DNA from: a bacterium
Lineage (GTDB): Bacteria; Chloroflexota; Dormibacteria; UBA8260; Bog-877
Assembly (NCBI GenBank): GCA_021791345.1
Contig: JAJYWT010000167.1
Coordinates: 1 to 6,394 of the forward strand
Length of the DNA stretch: 6,394 bases
Direction: 5' to 3'
Shown piece after piece: positions 1 through 5,842 of this stretch. Below the pieces are notes generated by a model that was given only the letters and a program-made list of their open reading frames with translations, searched no databases and was not told the DNA's origin. The position numbers and the translations under genes are program-made. Positions within the stretch are counted from its first letter, which is position 1; the number at the start of each line of letters is the position of its first letter.

Positions 1-612
1 CTCCGCCTGGGGTGGCAGCAGCTGTTCGAAGCGCGAGCGGTCCGCGCTGGTGACCGCCGAGCTGGGGGAGACTTCGAGCAGCCCGGCTCCGGGAATCTGG
101 AGCCAGACCTCGGCGATCTCGGGGTGGAGCTGGGCGACCGAGCTCGCCTCCACCTCCAGGCTGCGCAGGGCCAGGACCTGGGGGCTGTCGGCCGCTGCGG
201 CACCCCGGCCCAGGATGACGGCGTCGGCGGGAGCTCCGGACGCAGGGGTGACCGCCTGCCCGGGGTTGCTCAGGGTGTCGTTGGCGTCGAGGGCCAAAAA
301 GCCGATCTGGTCCTGGATGGAGATCAACTCGTCGTTGACCACCGCCGCCTTGCTCTGGACCAGATCCTCCAGGTGGAGGCTCTGGTTCTGAACCAGCTCC
401 TGGTTGGCCCGGCTCAGCGCGCCGCCGTTCACGCTGGAGAGGGCGACCAGGCCGGCCAGGCTGAACAGGGTGAGCGGGATGAGCGCCACCGCCAGCATCG
501 ACACCAGCAGACGCCGCCTGGTGCTGAGTCCGTTCCAGCGTCGGGTCAGCGCCGCGGACACCCTCCCGGTCAGGCGCCTGGGTGGCCGGCCAGGCTCATC
601 CAATCTCTTCAT
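1..612 (-). CDS. Partial membrane-anchored sensor-like protein (N-terminal 204 residues; C-terminus off the left edge)
   Basis: The frame is open from an ATG at 612-610 to the window edge with no stop, giving 204 visible residues. An in-frame TGA at 622-624 limits upstream extension, so this ATG is the first possible ATG start. No clear Shine-Dalgarno precedes it. Residues 1-35 are basic and cytoplasm-like (many Arg). Residues about 36-58 form one strongly hydrophobic segment (core LAVALIPLTLFSLAGLVAL). After it comes a long polar, helix-like stretch (about 66-108, rich in Gln, Glu and Asp) and then a mixed alpha/beta region containing EIAEVWLQIPGAGLLEVSP. This is the architecture of a sensor with an extracytoplasmic Cache-like domain, as in histidine kinases, PP2C/SpoIIE phosphatases, GGDEF proteins or chemoreceptors. 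The output domain is outside the window, so the class cannot be decided. It is co-directional with ilvE, 85 bp downstream of its stop, and could be co-transcribed with it. I am confident it is a gene and unsure of its function. Confidence 0.72.
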   Translation of the reverse strand, partial: MKRLDEPGRPPRRLTGRVSAALTRRWNGLSTRRRLLVSMLAVALIPLTLFSLAGLVALSSVNGGALSRANQELVQNQSLHLEDLVQSKAAVVNDELISIQDQIGFLALDANDTLSNPGQAVTPASGAPADAVILGRGAAAADSPQVLALRSLEVEASSVAQLHPEIAEVWLQIPGAGLLEVSPSSAVTSADRSRFEQLLPPQAE

Positions 613-625
613 CGCCGGTGCTCAG

Positions 626-678
626 GGCGAGCGGCCAGTGGTGGGGGCGCGGCCCGAGATGCCCACACCCTCCTCGCC
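626..678 (-). other. Possible imperfect hairpin between the ilvE stop and the sensor gene
   Basis: In the 85-bp gap between the two minus-strand genes, an outer 6-bp complementarity (626-631 GGCGAG with 673-678 CTCGCC) encloses an inner one (641-645 GTGGG with 662-666 CCCAC). No T-run follows on the minus strand, so this is not a standard intrinsic terminator. It may be an mRNA processing or attenuation structure, or chance pairing in GC-rich DNA. A second short dyad (686-691 with 694-699) overlaps the ilvE stop codon. Confidence 0.2.
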
Positions 679-697
679 GGGGACGGACCAGCCCTGG

Positions 698-1705
698 TCA
701 GTAGACAGGCAGACACCACTCCCTGTACTTCTCCAACTCGCCGCGCACGGCCTCGAAGTAGAGCCTCTCCAGCTGCCGCGCATACGGCCCCGGGACTCCG
801 CCGCCAATCGGGCGAGTGTCGATCTCCACCACCGGCGACAGCTGGGCGCCGGTGCCGCAGAGCACCACCTCGTCGGCGATGTACAGCTCGGTGCGGTCGA
901 TGGAGCGCTCCACCACCGGCAGCCCCAGCTCCTCAGTCCAGAGCTGGATGAGGGTGGCCCTGGTGATGCCCTCCAGGATGTTGTCGGAGACCGGTGGGGT
1001 GATCAGGCAGCCCTTGCGGACGATGAAGATGTTCTCCGCCGAGCCCTCGCTCACGTGGCCGTCCTGCCCCAGCACGATCGCCTCGTCGTAACCGTTGTCG
1101 AACGCCTCCGACTTGGCCAGAGCCGAGTTGATGTAGGTGCCGGTGATCTTGGCCCGGGCGGGCGCCATGTTGTCGTCCACCCGCCGCCAGGAGGAGACCA
1201 TGCAACGGCTCCCCTGGCTGGCCTCGATGTAGTTGCCGAACGGCTGGGCGTAGATCAGGAACGCGTCCTCCAGGTTGTGCAGCCGGACCCCGATCTCCTC
1301 GGAGGACTTGTAGGCGAGGGGGCGGATGTACACGTCACTGGTAAAGCGGTTGCGCCGCAAAAGGTCGACCGTGGTCGCGCAGAGCGCGTCGACTCCCATC
1401 GGCAGCCTCATCTTCAGAATGCTGGTCGACTGCGTCAGCCGCTGGTAGTGCTCCTCAGCCCGGAACAGGTAGAGCTGCCGCTGCTCGTCGTTCCAGTAGG
1501 CGCGGATCCCCTCGAAGCACCCGGTCCCGTAGTGCAGCGCATGGGTCATCGGACCCAGGTGGCAGTCGCGGTACTGCCGCAGCTCACCGCGGAAGTAGAC
1601 CCAGGCCGAATCGCGGTCGAAGGGAGTCGCCGCCTGAGGGCTGGGGGCCCCCGTAGGCTCCAGCAACAGCTGGGCGGAGCCTCCGCTCAACTCGTGGGCG
1701 TCCAT
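698..1705 (-). CDS. ilvE: Branched-chain amino acid aminotransferase (class IV PLP enzyme)
   Basis: This gene encodes 335 residues and is complete. Branched-chain aminotransferases transfer the amino group between glutamate and the 2-keto acids of leucine, isoleucine and valine in the cytoplasm. They catalyse the last biosynthetic and first degradative step. The fold-type IV signatures are in order: HYGTGCFEGIRAYW at about 58-71; Lys186 in ARAKITGTYINS, predicted to form the PLP Schiff base; SEGSAENIF at 219-227, containing the PLP-contacting Glu220; GITRATLI at 246-253; and GTGAQLSPV at 284-292, equivalent to the GTA(A/E)xxxPV phosphate/substrate loop. The FEGIRAY motif favours a BCAT over D-alanine aminotransferase or aminodeoxychorismate lyase. 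The length is slightly above the usual 300-310 because of an N-terminal extension of about 28 residues. The ATG start follows a strong AGGAGG ribosome site and a good -10 box. The gene diverges from yvcK and lies upstream of the sensor-like gene. The call is very secure; exact substrate preference is inferred. Confidence 0.95.
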   Translation of the reverse strand: MDAHELSGGSAQLLLEPTGAPSPQAATPFDRDSAWVYFRGELRQYRDCHLGPMTHALHYGTGCFEGIRAYWNDEQRQLYLFRAEEHYQRLTQSTSILKMRLPMGVDALCATTVDLLRRNRFTSDVYIRPLAYKSSEEIGVRLHNLEDAFLIYAQPFGNYIEASQGSRCMVSSWRRVDDNMAPARAKITGTYINSALAKSEAFDNGYDEAIVLGQDGHVSEGSAENIFIVRKGCLITPPVSDNILEGITRATLIQLWTEELGLPVVERSIDRTELYIADEVVLCGTGAQLSPVVEIDTRPIGGGVPGPYARQLERLYFEAVRGELEKYREWCLPVY

Positions 1706-1710
1706 GGCAC

Positions 1711-1716
1711 CCTCCT
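1711..1716 (-). promoter_or_regulatory. Shine-Dalgarno site of ilvE
   Basis: A perfect AGGAGG on the minus strand lies 5 nt upstream of the ATG at 1705 and fixes the ilvE start. It is the strongest ribosome-binding site in the window. Confidence 0.85.
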
Positions 1717-1732
1717 GAAAGAGCTCTGGTCG

Positions 1733-1749
1733 GTGGGCCGTTGGGCCAC
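1733..1749. other. Interrupted palindrome near the predicted ilvE transcription start
   Basis: The 17-nt stretch GTGGGCCGTTGGGCCAC pairs 1733-1736 with 1746-1749 and 1738-1739 with 1743-1744, with one G:G mismatch and a 3-nt loop. It lies just downstream of the ilvE -10 box, where a repressor operator or a 5'-leader hairpin could act. TGGGCC also occurs twice as a direct repeat within it. It may be chance in GC-rich DNA, and no binding protein can be named. Confidence 0.25.
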
Positions 1750-1753
1750 TCCC

Positions 1754-1781
1754 ACTATACGGCTACCCGCCGCGATGACCC
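1754..1781 (-). promoter_or_regulatory. Predicted sigma-70-type promoter of ilvE
   Basis: The minus strand carries TATAGT at 1759-1754, a 5-of-6 match to the -10 consensus and unusual in this GC-rich context. A weak -35-like GGGTCA lies at 1781-1776 with a 16-nt spacer. Transcription would begin near 1747, giving a leader of about 40 nt that includes the AGGAGG site. The -10 is convincing; the -35 is poor (3 of 6), so expression may need an activator. Confidence 0.5.
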
Positions 1782-1811
1782 GGCTGGTCGTGGGGTCCTT
1801 TCCTCTCGCGG

Positions 1812-1820
1812 TGGTACGAT
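1812..1820 (+). promoter_or_regulatory. Predicted extended -10 promoter of yvcK
   Basis: TGGTACGAT matches the extended -10 form TGn followed by TANNNT. No good -35 lies 16-18 nt upstream, which is tolerated at extended -10 promoters. Transcription would start around 1826-1829, only a few bases before the ATG at 1832, so the yvcK mRNA could be leaderless or nearly so. That fits the absence of a Shine-Dalgarno before the ATG. Confidence 0.4.
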
Positions 1821-1831
1821 CCCGCGGAATC

Positions 1832-3118
1832 ATGCGAACGCCACGTCTTAGTTCGGGCGTGACGCGTTGGCTGGTCCCGGGCCTCCACGTGAAGCGATGG
1901 TTGGGGGTCACCATCTTCGCGGTCGTGGCGATCAGCCTGGGGATCAGCTACGCCTTGCGCGACTTCTACCTCCATGCCAAGCTGCCCGCGTACACCTACT
2001 CGCTGACGCTGCAATTCTGGCCCCGGTGGGTGCGGGCGGCGATCTTCTTCGGGGTCGGGCTGGTTCTGCTCGCCCTCGGCCTCTACAAGCTGACCACCTC
2101 CTTGCTGAGCCCGTTTCCCGGCGGCAACAAGGCGCTGGTGGAGCGGCTCTACGACTTCCGCCGCCTCCGCAAGGGGCCCCGGATCGTGGCGATCGGAGGC
2201 GGCACCGGCCTCTCCACCCTGCTGCGCGGGATCAAGCGCCACAGCGGCAACATCACCGCCTTGGTGACGGTCGCTGACGACGGGGGCAGCTCGGGCAGGC
2301 TGCGCCAAGAGTACCGGGTCCTGCCTCCCGGTGACTTCCGGCAGTGCCTGACCGCCCTGGCCGATGTGGAGCCGCTCATGACCGAGCTCTTCCAGTACCG
2401 CTTCGACGAGGGGTCGCTGAGCGGTCACTCGTTCGGCAACCTCTTCATCATGGCGATGACCGCGGTCACCGGCGACTTCGAGCACGCGCTGCGGGAGTCG
2501 GGTAGGGTGCTGGCGGTGCGTGGCCAGATCGTCCCCTCGACGCTGGAGAGCGTGACCCTGTGCGCGGTCTCCGGCGAGGAGGTGCTGGTGGGAGAGTCGC
2601 AGGTCCCGACCGGCAAGGAGCCCATCGGGCACGTCTTTTTGGTCCCGGAGCATCCCCAGCTCAACCCCGAGGCCCAGCTCGCCATCATGAACGCGGAGAT
2701 GATCGTGGTCGGCCCCGGCAGCCTCTACACCAGCCTGCTGCCCAACCTGCTGGTGGAGGGGATGGTGGACAGCCTGCGCAGCTCGCCCGCCCTCAAGGTC
2801 TACGTCTGCAACGTCGCCACCCAGGCCGGTGAGACCAGCGGCTACTCCATCCACGACCACGTGGAGACGCTGGAGCGCTACGTCGGCCCCGACCTCTTCG
2901 ACGTGGTGGTCGCCAACAGCAACCTCAGCCTGCCCCTCTCCCCGGCAGCGGTGGAGGCGGGAATCAGGCGGGTGACCTTCGACCGCAAACGCCTGGTGGG
3001 GAACGGAGGCCGGCCGCGATACGTGCTGGCCGACCTAGCGAGCACCCGGCTCACGACCCATCACGACCCGGACAAGCTGGCCCAGATCCTGATGAAGAGG
3101 GTCTGGAGCCGCGCCTGA
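1832..3118 (+). CDS. yvcK: Membrane-anchored YvcK/GlmR (gluconeogenesis factor) family protein, CofD-like fold
   Basis: This gene encodes 428 residues and is complete. The family (YvcK/GlmR in Bacillus, CuvA in mycobacteria) binds UDP-sugars such as UDP-GlcNAc and coordinates central carbon flow with cell-wall precursor synthesis. The CofD-like nucleotide-binding core starts at about residue 116. It has IGGGTGLSTLLRG at 121-133, VADDGGSSGRLR at 147-158, PPGDFRQCL at 165-173, GHSFGNLF at 198-205 and VGPGSLYTSLLPNLL at 293-307. The usual protein is about 310-330 residues. The extra N-terminus contains RWLVPGLHVKRW and two predicted membrane helices (about 23-42 and 68-90), a form I recall from cyanobacterial and related proteins. 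The frame stays open far upstream, antisense to ilvE, but ATG 1832 is the first start after the promoter, and the RWLVPG motif must be retained. GTG 1859 is an alternative. Neither start has a ribosome site. The expected rapZ and whiA neighbours are absent from the adjacent positions. Confidence 0.92.
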   Translation: MRTPRLSSGVTRWLVPGLHVKRWLGVTIFAVVAISLGISYALRDFYLHAKLPAYTYSLTLQFWPRWVRAAIFFGVGLVLLALGLYKLTTSLLSPFPGGNKALVERLYDFRRLRKGPRIVAIGGGTGLSTLLRGIKRHSGNITALVTVADDGGSSGRLRQEYRVLPPGDFRQCLTALADVEPLMTELFQYRFDEGSLSGHSFGNLFIMAMTAVTGDFEHALRESGRVLAVRGQIVPSTLESVTLCAVSGEEVLVGESQVPTGKEPIGHVFLVPEHPQLNPEAQLAIMNAEMIVVGPGSLYTSLLPNLLVEGMVDSLRSSPALKVYVCNVATQAGETSGYSIHDHVETLERYVGPDLFDVVVANSNLSLPLSPAAVEAGIRRVTFDRKRLVGNGGRPRYVLADLASTRLTTHHDPDKLAQILMKRVWSRA

Positions 3119-3119
3119 G

Positions 3120-4265
3120 CTAGCGCTTGCCCAGCAGCGAGTGCTCCGCCAAAAGGTTTCCCGCCAGCACCAGCTGCAAAGCCGGCGGCGGCGACATCGC
3201 CTCCTGCACCAGCTCCTCCAGCAGGGTTGCGAAGGGGACCCCACTCGCCTCCCAGAGGTAGAACGCCAGAGAGCCGGGGATCGTGTTCACCTCGTTGACG
3301 AAGAGCTCGCCGTCGCCAGAGAGCAAAAAGTCGACCCGCGCCACACCGCGGCACCCCAGCAGATGGAAGGCCGCCTGGGAGAGCCGCTGGACCTCCTGAC
3401 GCAGCTCGGGTGAGATCGAAGCGGGCAGCTCCCGCCGGGCCTGCCCCTTCCCATCTCCACCCTTCGACTTGGCCAGCAGCTGGCCGTCGGGGGCGTACTT
3501 GTCGGTGTAGGAGAGAACCCCATCCCCCTTGAGGGGCCGTTCCACCTCCGACACCGAGGGGTTCCCGCAGGACCGGACCGCGCAGTTGAGGTCCTGAGCG
3601 CCGCGGACGGCCGGCTCCAGGACCACCTCGGAGTCGAACTGGAAGGCGAGATCGAGGGCCTCCTCCAGCTCGCCCGCCATGGTCACGAGGCTGACCCCGA
3701 TGCTCGAGCCTCCGCGGTTGGGCTTCACGATCACAGGGCGGGGGAGGTCGGCGGCGGCGGCGATGGCCTGCTCGGGCGACGAGGCCAGGCGCGCCGGCAC
3801 GAGCGGCAGCCCCTGGGAGCTCAGGAGCTGCTTGGACCGGAACTTGTCCATCGCCAGCGCCCCCGCCAGGACGCCGGATCCCACGATCGGAATCCGGGCG
3901 ACCTCACCCAGGGCCGCCAGCACCCCGTCCTCGCCGTGGCCTCCATGGACGAGGGGGAACAGGACATCCACGTCCAGCTGGCGCGGCGGTCGCAGGCGGG
4001 AGGCGGCGCCCTGTCGGAGACGGCCCGAGTCCAGATCGAGGCTCAGGGGGTCACCTGTCTCCGGCAGCCCCCTGCGGAAGGTCGCCAGGTCCAGGAATTC
4101 CGGGCTGGTCAGCCATCGGCCCTGCTTGGTGATGTAGACGGGGACCACCTCCGCTCCCAGCTCGACCAGCACCGGCATCGCCTGGCAGGCGGTGATCACG
4201 CTGATCTCATGCTCCGGGGAGACCCCGCCGAAGATCGCCGCCACCCGCACACCCTGCAGGCTCAA
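3120..4265 (-). CDS. ddl: D-alanine--D-alanine ligase
   Basis: This gene encodes 381 residues and is complete. It is an ATP-grasp enzyme joining two D-alanines to make the dipeptide for peptidoglycan precursors in the cytoplasm. Key sites by comparison with E. coli DdlB: GGVSPEHEIS at 13-22 with Glu18 (DdlB Glu15); HGGHGEDG at 107-114 with His107 and Glu112; GSGVLAGALAMDK at 129-141; VKPNRGGSSIGV at 180-191 with Ser188 (Ser150); Tyr257 in the omega loop (Tyr216); ARVDF at 309-313 with Arg310 and Asp312; NEVNTIPG at 324-331 with Glu325 and Asn327 for metal and phosphate. The Glu-Ser-Tyr triad predicts D-Ala-D-Ala rather than D-Ala-D-Lac. The omega loop is enlarged and rich in Gly and Lys (about 258-277), and PGSLAFYLWE replaces the usual PGFT-type sequence, marking a distinct subfamily. 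The start is TTG within a TTGA overlap with the murF-like stop. GTG 4250 is a less likely alternative. This is the last gene of the operon. Confidence 0.93.
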   Translation of the reverse strand: MSLQGVRVAAIFGGVSPEHEISVITACQAMPVLVELGAEVVPVYITKQGRWLTSPEFLDLATFRRGLPETGDPLSLDLDSGRLRQGAASRLRPPRQLDVDVLFPLVHGGHGEDGVLAALGEVARIPIVGSGVLAGALAMDKFRSKQLLSSQGLPLVPARLASSPEQAIAAAADLPRPVIVKPNRGGSSIGVSLVTMAGELEEALDLAFQFDSEVVLEPAVRGAQDLNCAVRSCGNPSVSEVERPLKGDGVLSYTDKYAPDGQLLAKSKGGDGKGQARRELPASISPELRQEVQRLSQAAFHLLGCRGVARVDFLLSGDGELFVNEVNTIPGSLAFYLWEASGVPFATLLEELVQEAMSPPPALQLVLAGNLLAEHSLLGKR

Positions 4266-5842
4266 TTGGTCTCCAGGTACTGGTCGGGAAGGTCGTTCTC
4301 GAACAGCACGACGCTGCCTGCCCCCCCGAGCCGGGGCAGCAGCGCCTGAGCCTCGGCGAGGTCGGCAACCACGCTGATCTGCGCGGGTGGATACCCGACC
4401 TCCGCAAGCCCCCTACCCACCGCGGCGGAATGGCGGGGCCCCACCAGGATCACGTGGGAGCAAACCAGTGCCGCCTGCCTGCCCAGATCGATCATGCTCT
4501 GCTCCTGTTCGGAACCCAGCTCGACGAAGCCGGGGGTCACCAGCACCCGGCGCTGCCCCGGCAACGCCCCCAAAAGGCGCAGCGCCTCCGCGGCACCCGC
4601 TGGATTGGAATTGTAGGAGTCGTCGATGATCGTCACCCCGTGGCTGCGGCTGACCTCCAAGCGGTGGGGGGCCCCCTTGAGGCCGCCAACCTTGGCCGCG
4701 AGCGCTAGGGGGTCGCGGCCCAGCTCGACCGCCGCCGCCAGCGCGCACAGCAGGTCCGACAGCAGATGGCTGCCGTAGAGGGGGACCGTCATCGCCACAT
4801 CCTCGCCGCGGCTGCCGCGCAACCGGAACCCGGTGCCGCGCTCGGTGATCTCCTCTCCCTCCAACCACCAGCGGTCACCGGGCCTGCCGACCTCCACCAG
4901 CCGTCCCCGCAGGCGGCTCAGCAGGATGTCCTTCTCCGCGATGTCCGACGGCATCACCGCCAGCCCTTCCTTCGGGATCGCCGCGAGGAGCTCTGACTTG
5001 GCCTCGGCGATGCGACGCCGGCTGCCGAAGCGCTCCAGGTGCATGAGCCCAATGGCGGTCAGGATCGCCGCGGTGGGGTGGGTGAACGAGCAGATCTCAG
5101 CGATCTCGCCGGTCCGGTAGGCGCCCATCTCGATGACCGCCGCCCGATGGTCGTCCCTGAGCCCCTCGTTGATGGCCCGGCAGACCCCGAGGGTGGTGTT
5201 GAAGCTCTCGGGGGTGGCGAAGCAGGGCCGGCCCGGCTCGTCCAGCAGCTGGGCCAGCAGGACCTTGGTGGTGGTCTTGCCGTAACTGCCGGTGATGCCC
5301 ACCACCAGCGGACGGCTCCGGCCCAGCTTCGCCTCCGCCGCCGCCATGAACCGGTGCCGCTGACGGGCCTCGTACGGTGCGGTCAGCAGGGCCGCCAGGC
5401 ACAAGGCGACCACGATCACCAGATCCACCAACGCGGCGGCGACGGCGCCGAGCCCCCCGAGGGTGAAGGTGAGCAGAAGGACGGCGTAGGTGACGACGGC
5501 CGCAACCGCAAAGAGCCGCCGGGCCCTCATGGTCCAGTGCAGGGCGCCGCGGGCCGCGAACGGCCGGTGCAGCGCCGCCGGAAGCACGGCCGCCACCAGC
5601 AGGGGCGCCGGCCGCCAGCCCACGGGCACCAGCAGGGCCGCGATGAGCAGGGCGATGCCGCCGACTGCCAGCGCCAGCTGCCAGCGCCATTTCGCGATCA
5701 GCCGCCTGAGGGCGGTGCCTCGCAGGCGGGACGGCAGGTACTCGTCCAGCTGCAGGAGGTAGAGCCAGCCGCTGAGCTGCCGGAACGAGGCCCCCAGGGC
5801 GACCAATGCCAGCACGGCAGCCTCCCACAGCGGAAGGCTCAC
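4262..5842 (-). CDS. murF: Membrane-fused MurF-like Mur ligase (UDP-MurNAc-tripeptide--D-Ala-D-Ala ligase family)
   Basis: This gene encodes 526 residues from a GTG start. MurF ligases use ATP to add D-Ala-D-Ala to the muramyl tripeptide. The ATPase core begins near residue 178: P-loop VGITGSYGKTTTK at 181-193; ESFNTTLGV at 212-220; VIEMGAYRTGEIAEI at 236-250; HLERFGS at 268-274; AKSELL at 281-286 with Lys282 as the probable carbamylated lysine; GAPHRLEV at 390-397; IDDSYNSNPAG at 406-416, the MurF-type C-terminal-domain motif; and ELGSEQEQ at 441-448. The normal N-terminal UDP-binding domain is absent. Residues 1-155 instead carry four or five predicted membrane segments (about 7-30, 54-74, 78-92, 108-128, 132-155) with QLDEYLPSRL after the first. 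The C-terminus reads VVLFENDLPDQY where canonical MurF has a KGSR-type motif. The GTG overlaps the hydrolase stop as GTGA. The frame continues upstream to 6376, but that part is antisense-type low-complexity sequence overlapping the hydrolase. The Mur ligase call is secure; the acceptor substrate is uncertain. Confidence 0.88.
   Translation of the reverse strand: MSLPLWEAAVLALVALGASFRQLSGWLYLLQLDEYLPSRLRGTALRRLIAKWRWQLALAVGGIALLIAALLVPVGWRPAPLLVAAVLPAALHRPFAARGALHWTMRARRLFAVAAVVTYAVLLLTFTLGGLGAVAAALVDLVIVVALCLAALLTAPYEARQRHRFMAAAEAKLGRSRPLVVGITGSYGKTTTKVLLAQLLDEPGRPCFATPESFNTTLGVCRAINEGLRDDHRAAVIEMGAYRTGEIAEICSFTHPTAAILTAIGLMHLERFGSRRRIAEAKSELLAAIPKEGLAVMPSDIAEKDILLSRLRGRLVEVGRPGDRWWLEGEEITERGTGFRLRGSRGEDVAMTVPLYGSHLLSDLLCALAAAVELGRDPLALAAKVGGLKGAPHRLEVSRSHGVTIIDDSYNSNPAGAAEALRLLGALPGQRRVLVTPGFVELGSEQEQSMIDLGRQAALVCSHVILVGPRHSAAVGRGLAEVGYPPAQISVVADLAEAQALLPRLGGAGSVVLFENDLPDQYLETN
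4271..4274 (-). promoter_or_regulatory. Ribosome-binding site supporting the TTG start of ddl
   Basis: GGAG on the minus strand, inside the end of the upstream ligase gene, sits 5 nt before the TTG at 4265. Together with the TTGA stop/start overlap it favours TTG over the internal GTG at 4250 and suggests that ddl is translated by coupling. Confidence 0.55.

Noticed and set aside
626..678. Intrinsic terminator after ilvE.
   Set aside because: The pairing is interrupted and no U-tract follows on the transcript strand, so it is listed only as a possible hairpin.
124..951. Plus-strand 275-codon open frame over the sensor and ilvE genes.
   Set aside because: Composition is shadow-like (Arg/Ala/Pro/Gln-rich), it spans the ends of two minus-strand genes, and it has no recognisable domain.
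1706..1747. T-box, BCAA riboswitch or leader-peptide attenuator upstream of ilvE.
   Set aside because: The predicted leader is only about 40 nt, too short for these elements, and shows no run of Leu/Ile/Val codons.
404..1831. A long plus-strand open frame antisense to ilvE, continuous with yvcK, which would make a 904-residue protein.
   Set aside because: It is the complement of conserved ilvE coding sequence, with Arg/Pro/Gly/His-rich composition and no motif. Lack of stops is expected in GC-rich DNA. The yvcK homology begins after 1832.
1763..2860. Minus-strand 365-codon open frame opposite yvcK.
   Set aside because: Low-complexity His/Gln/Gly/Asp-rich translation; mirror of a conserved CofD-like gene, with no ribosome site or homologous motif.
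3120..4265. Vancomycin-resistance type D-Ala-D-Lac ligase.
   Set aside because: Although NEVNTIPG resembles VanA-type sequence, the omega-loop tyrosine (Tyr257) of D-Ala-D-Ala ligases is present, and there is no vanH or vanX-like gene nearby.
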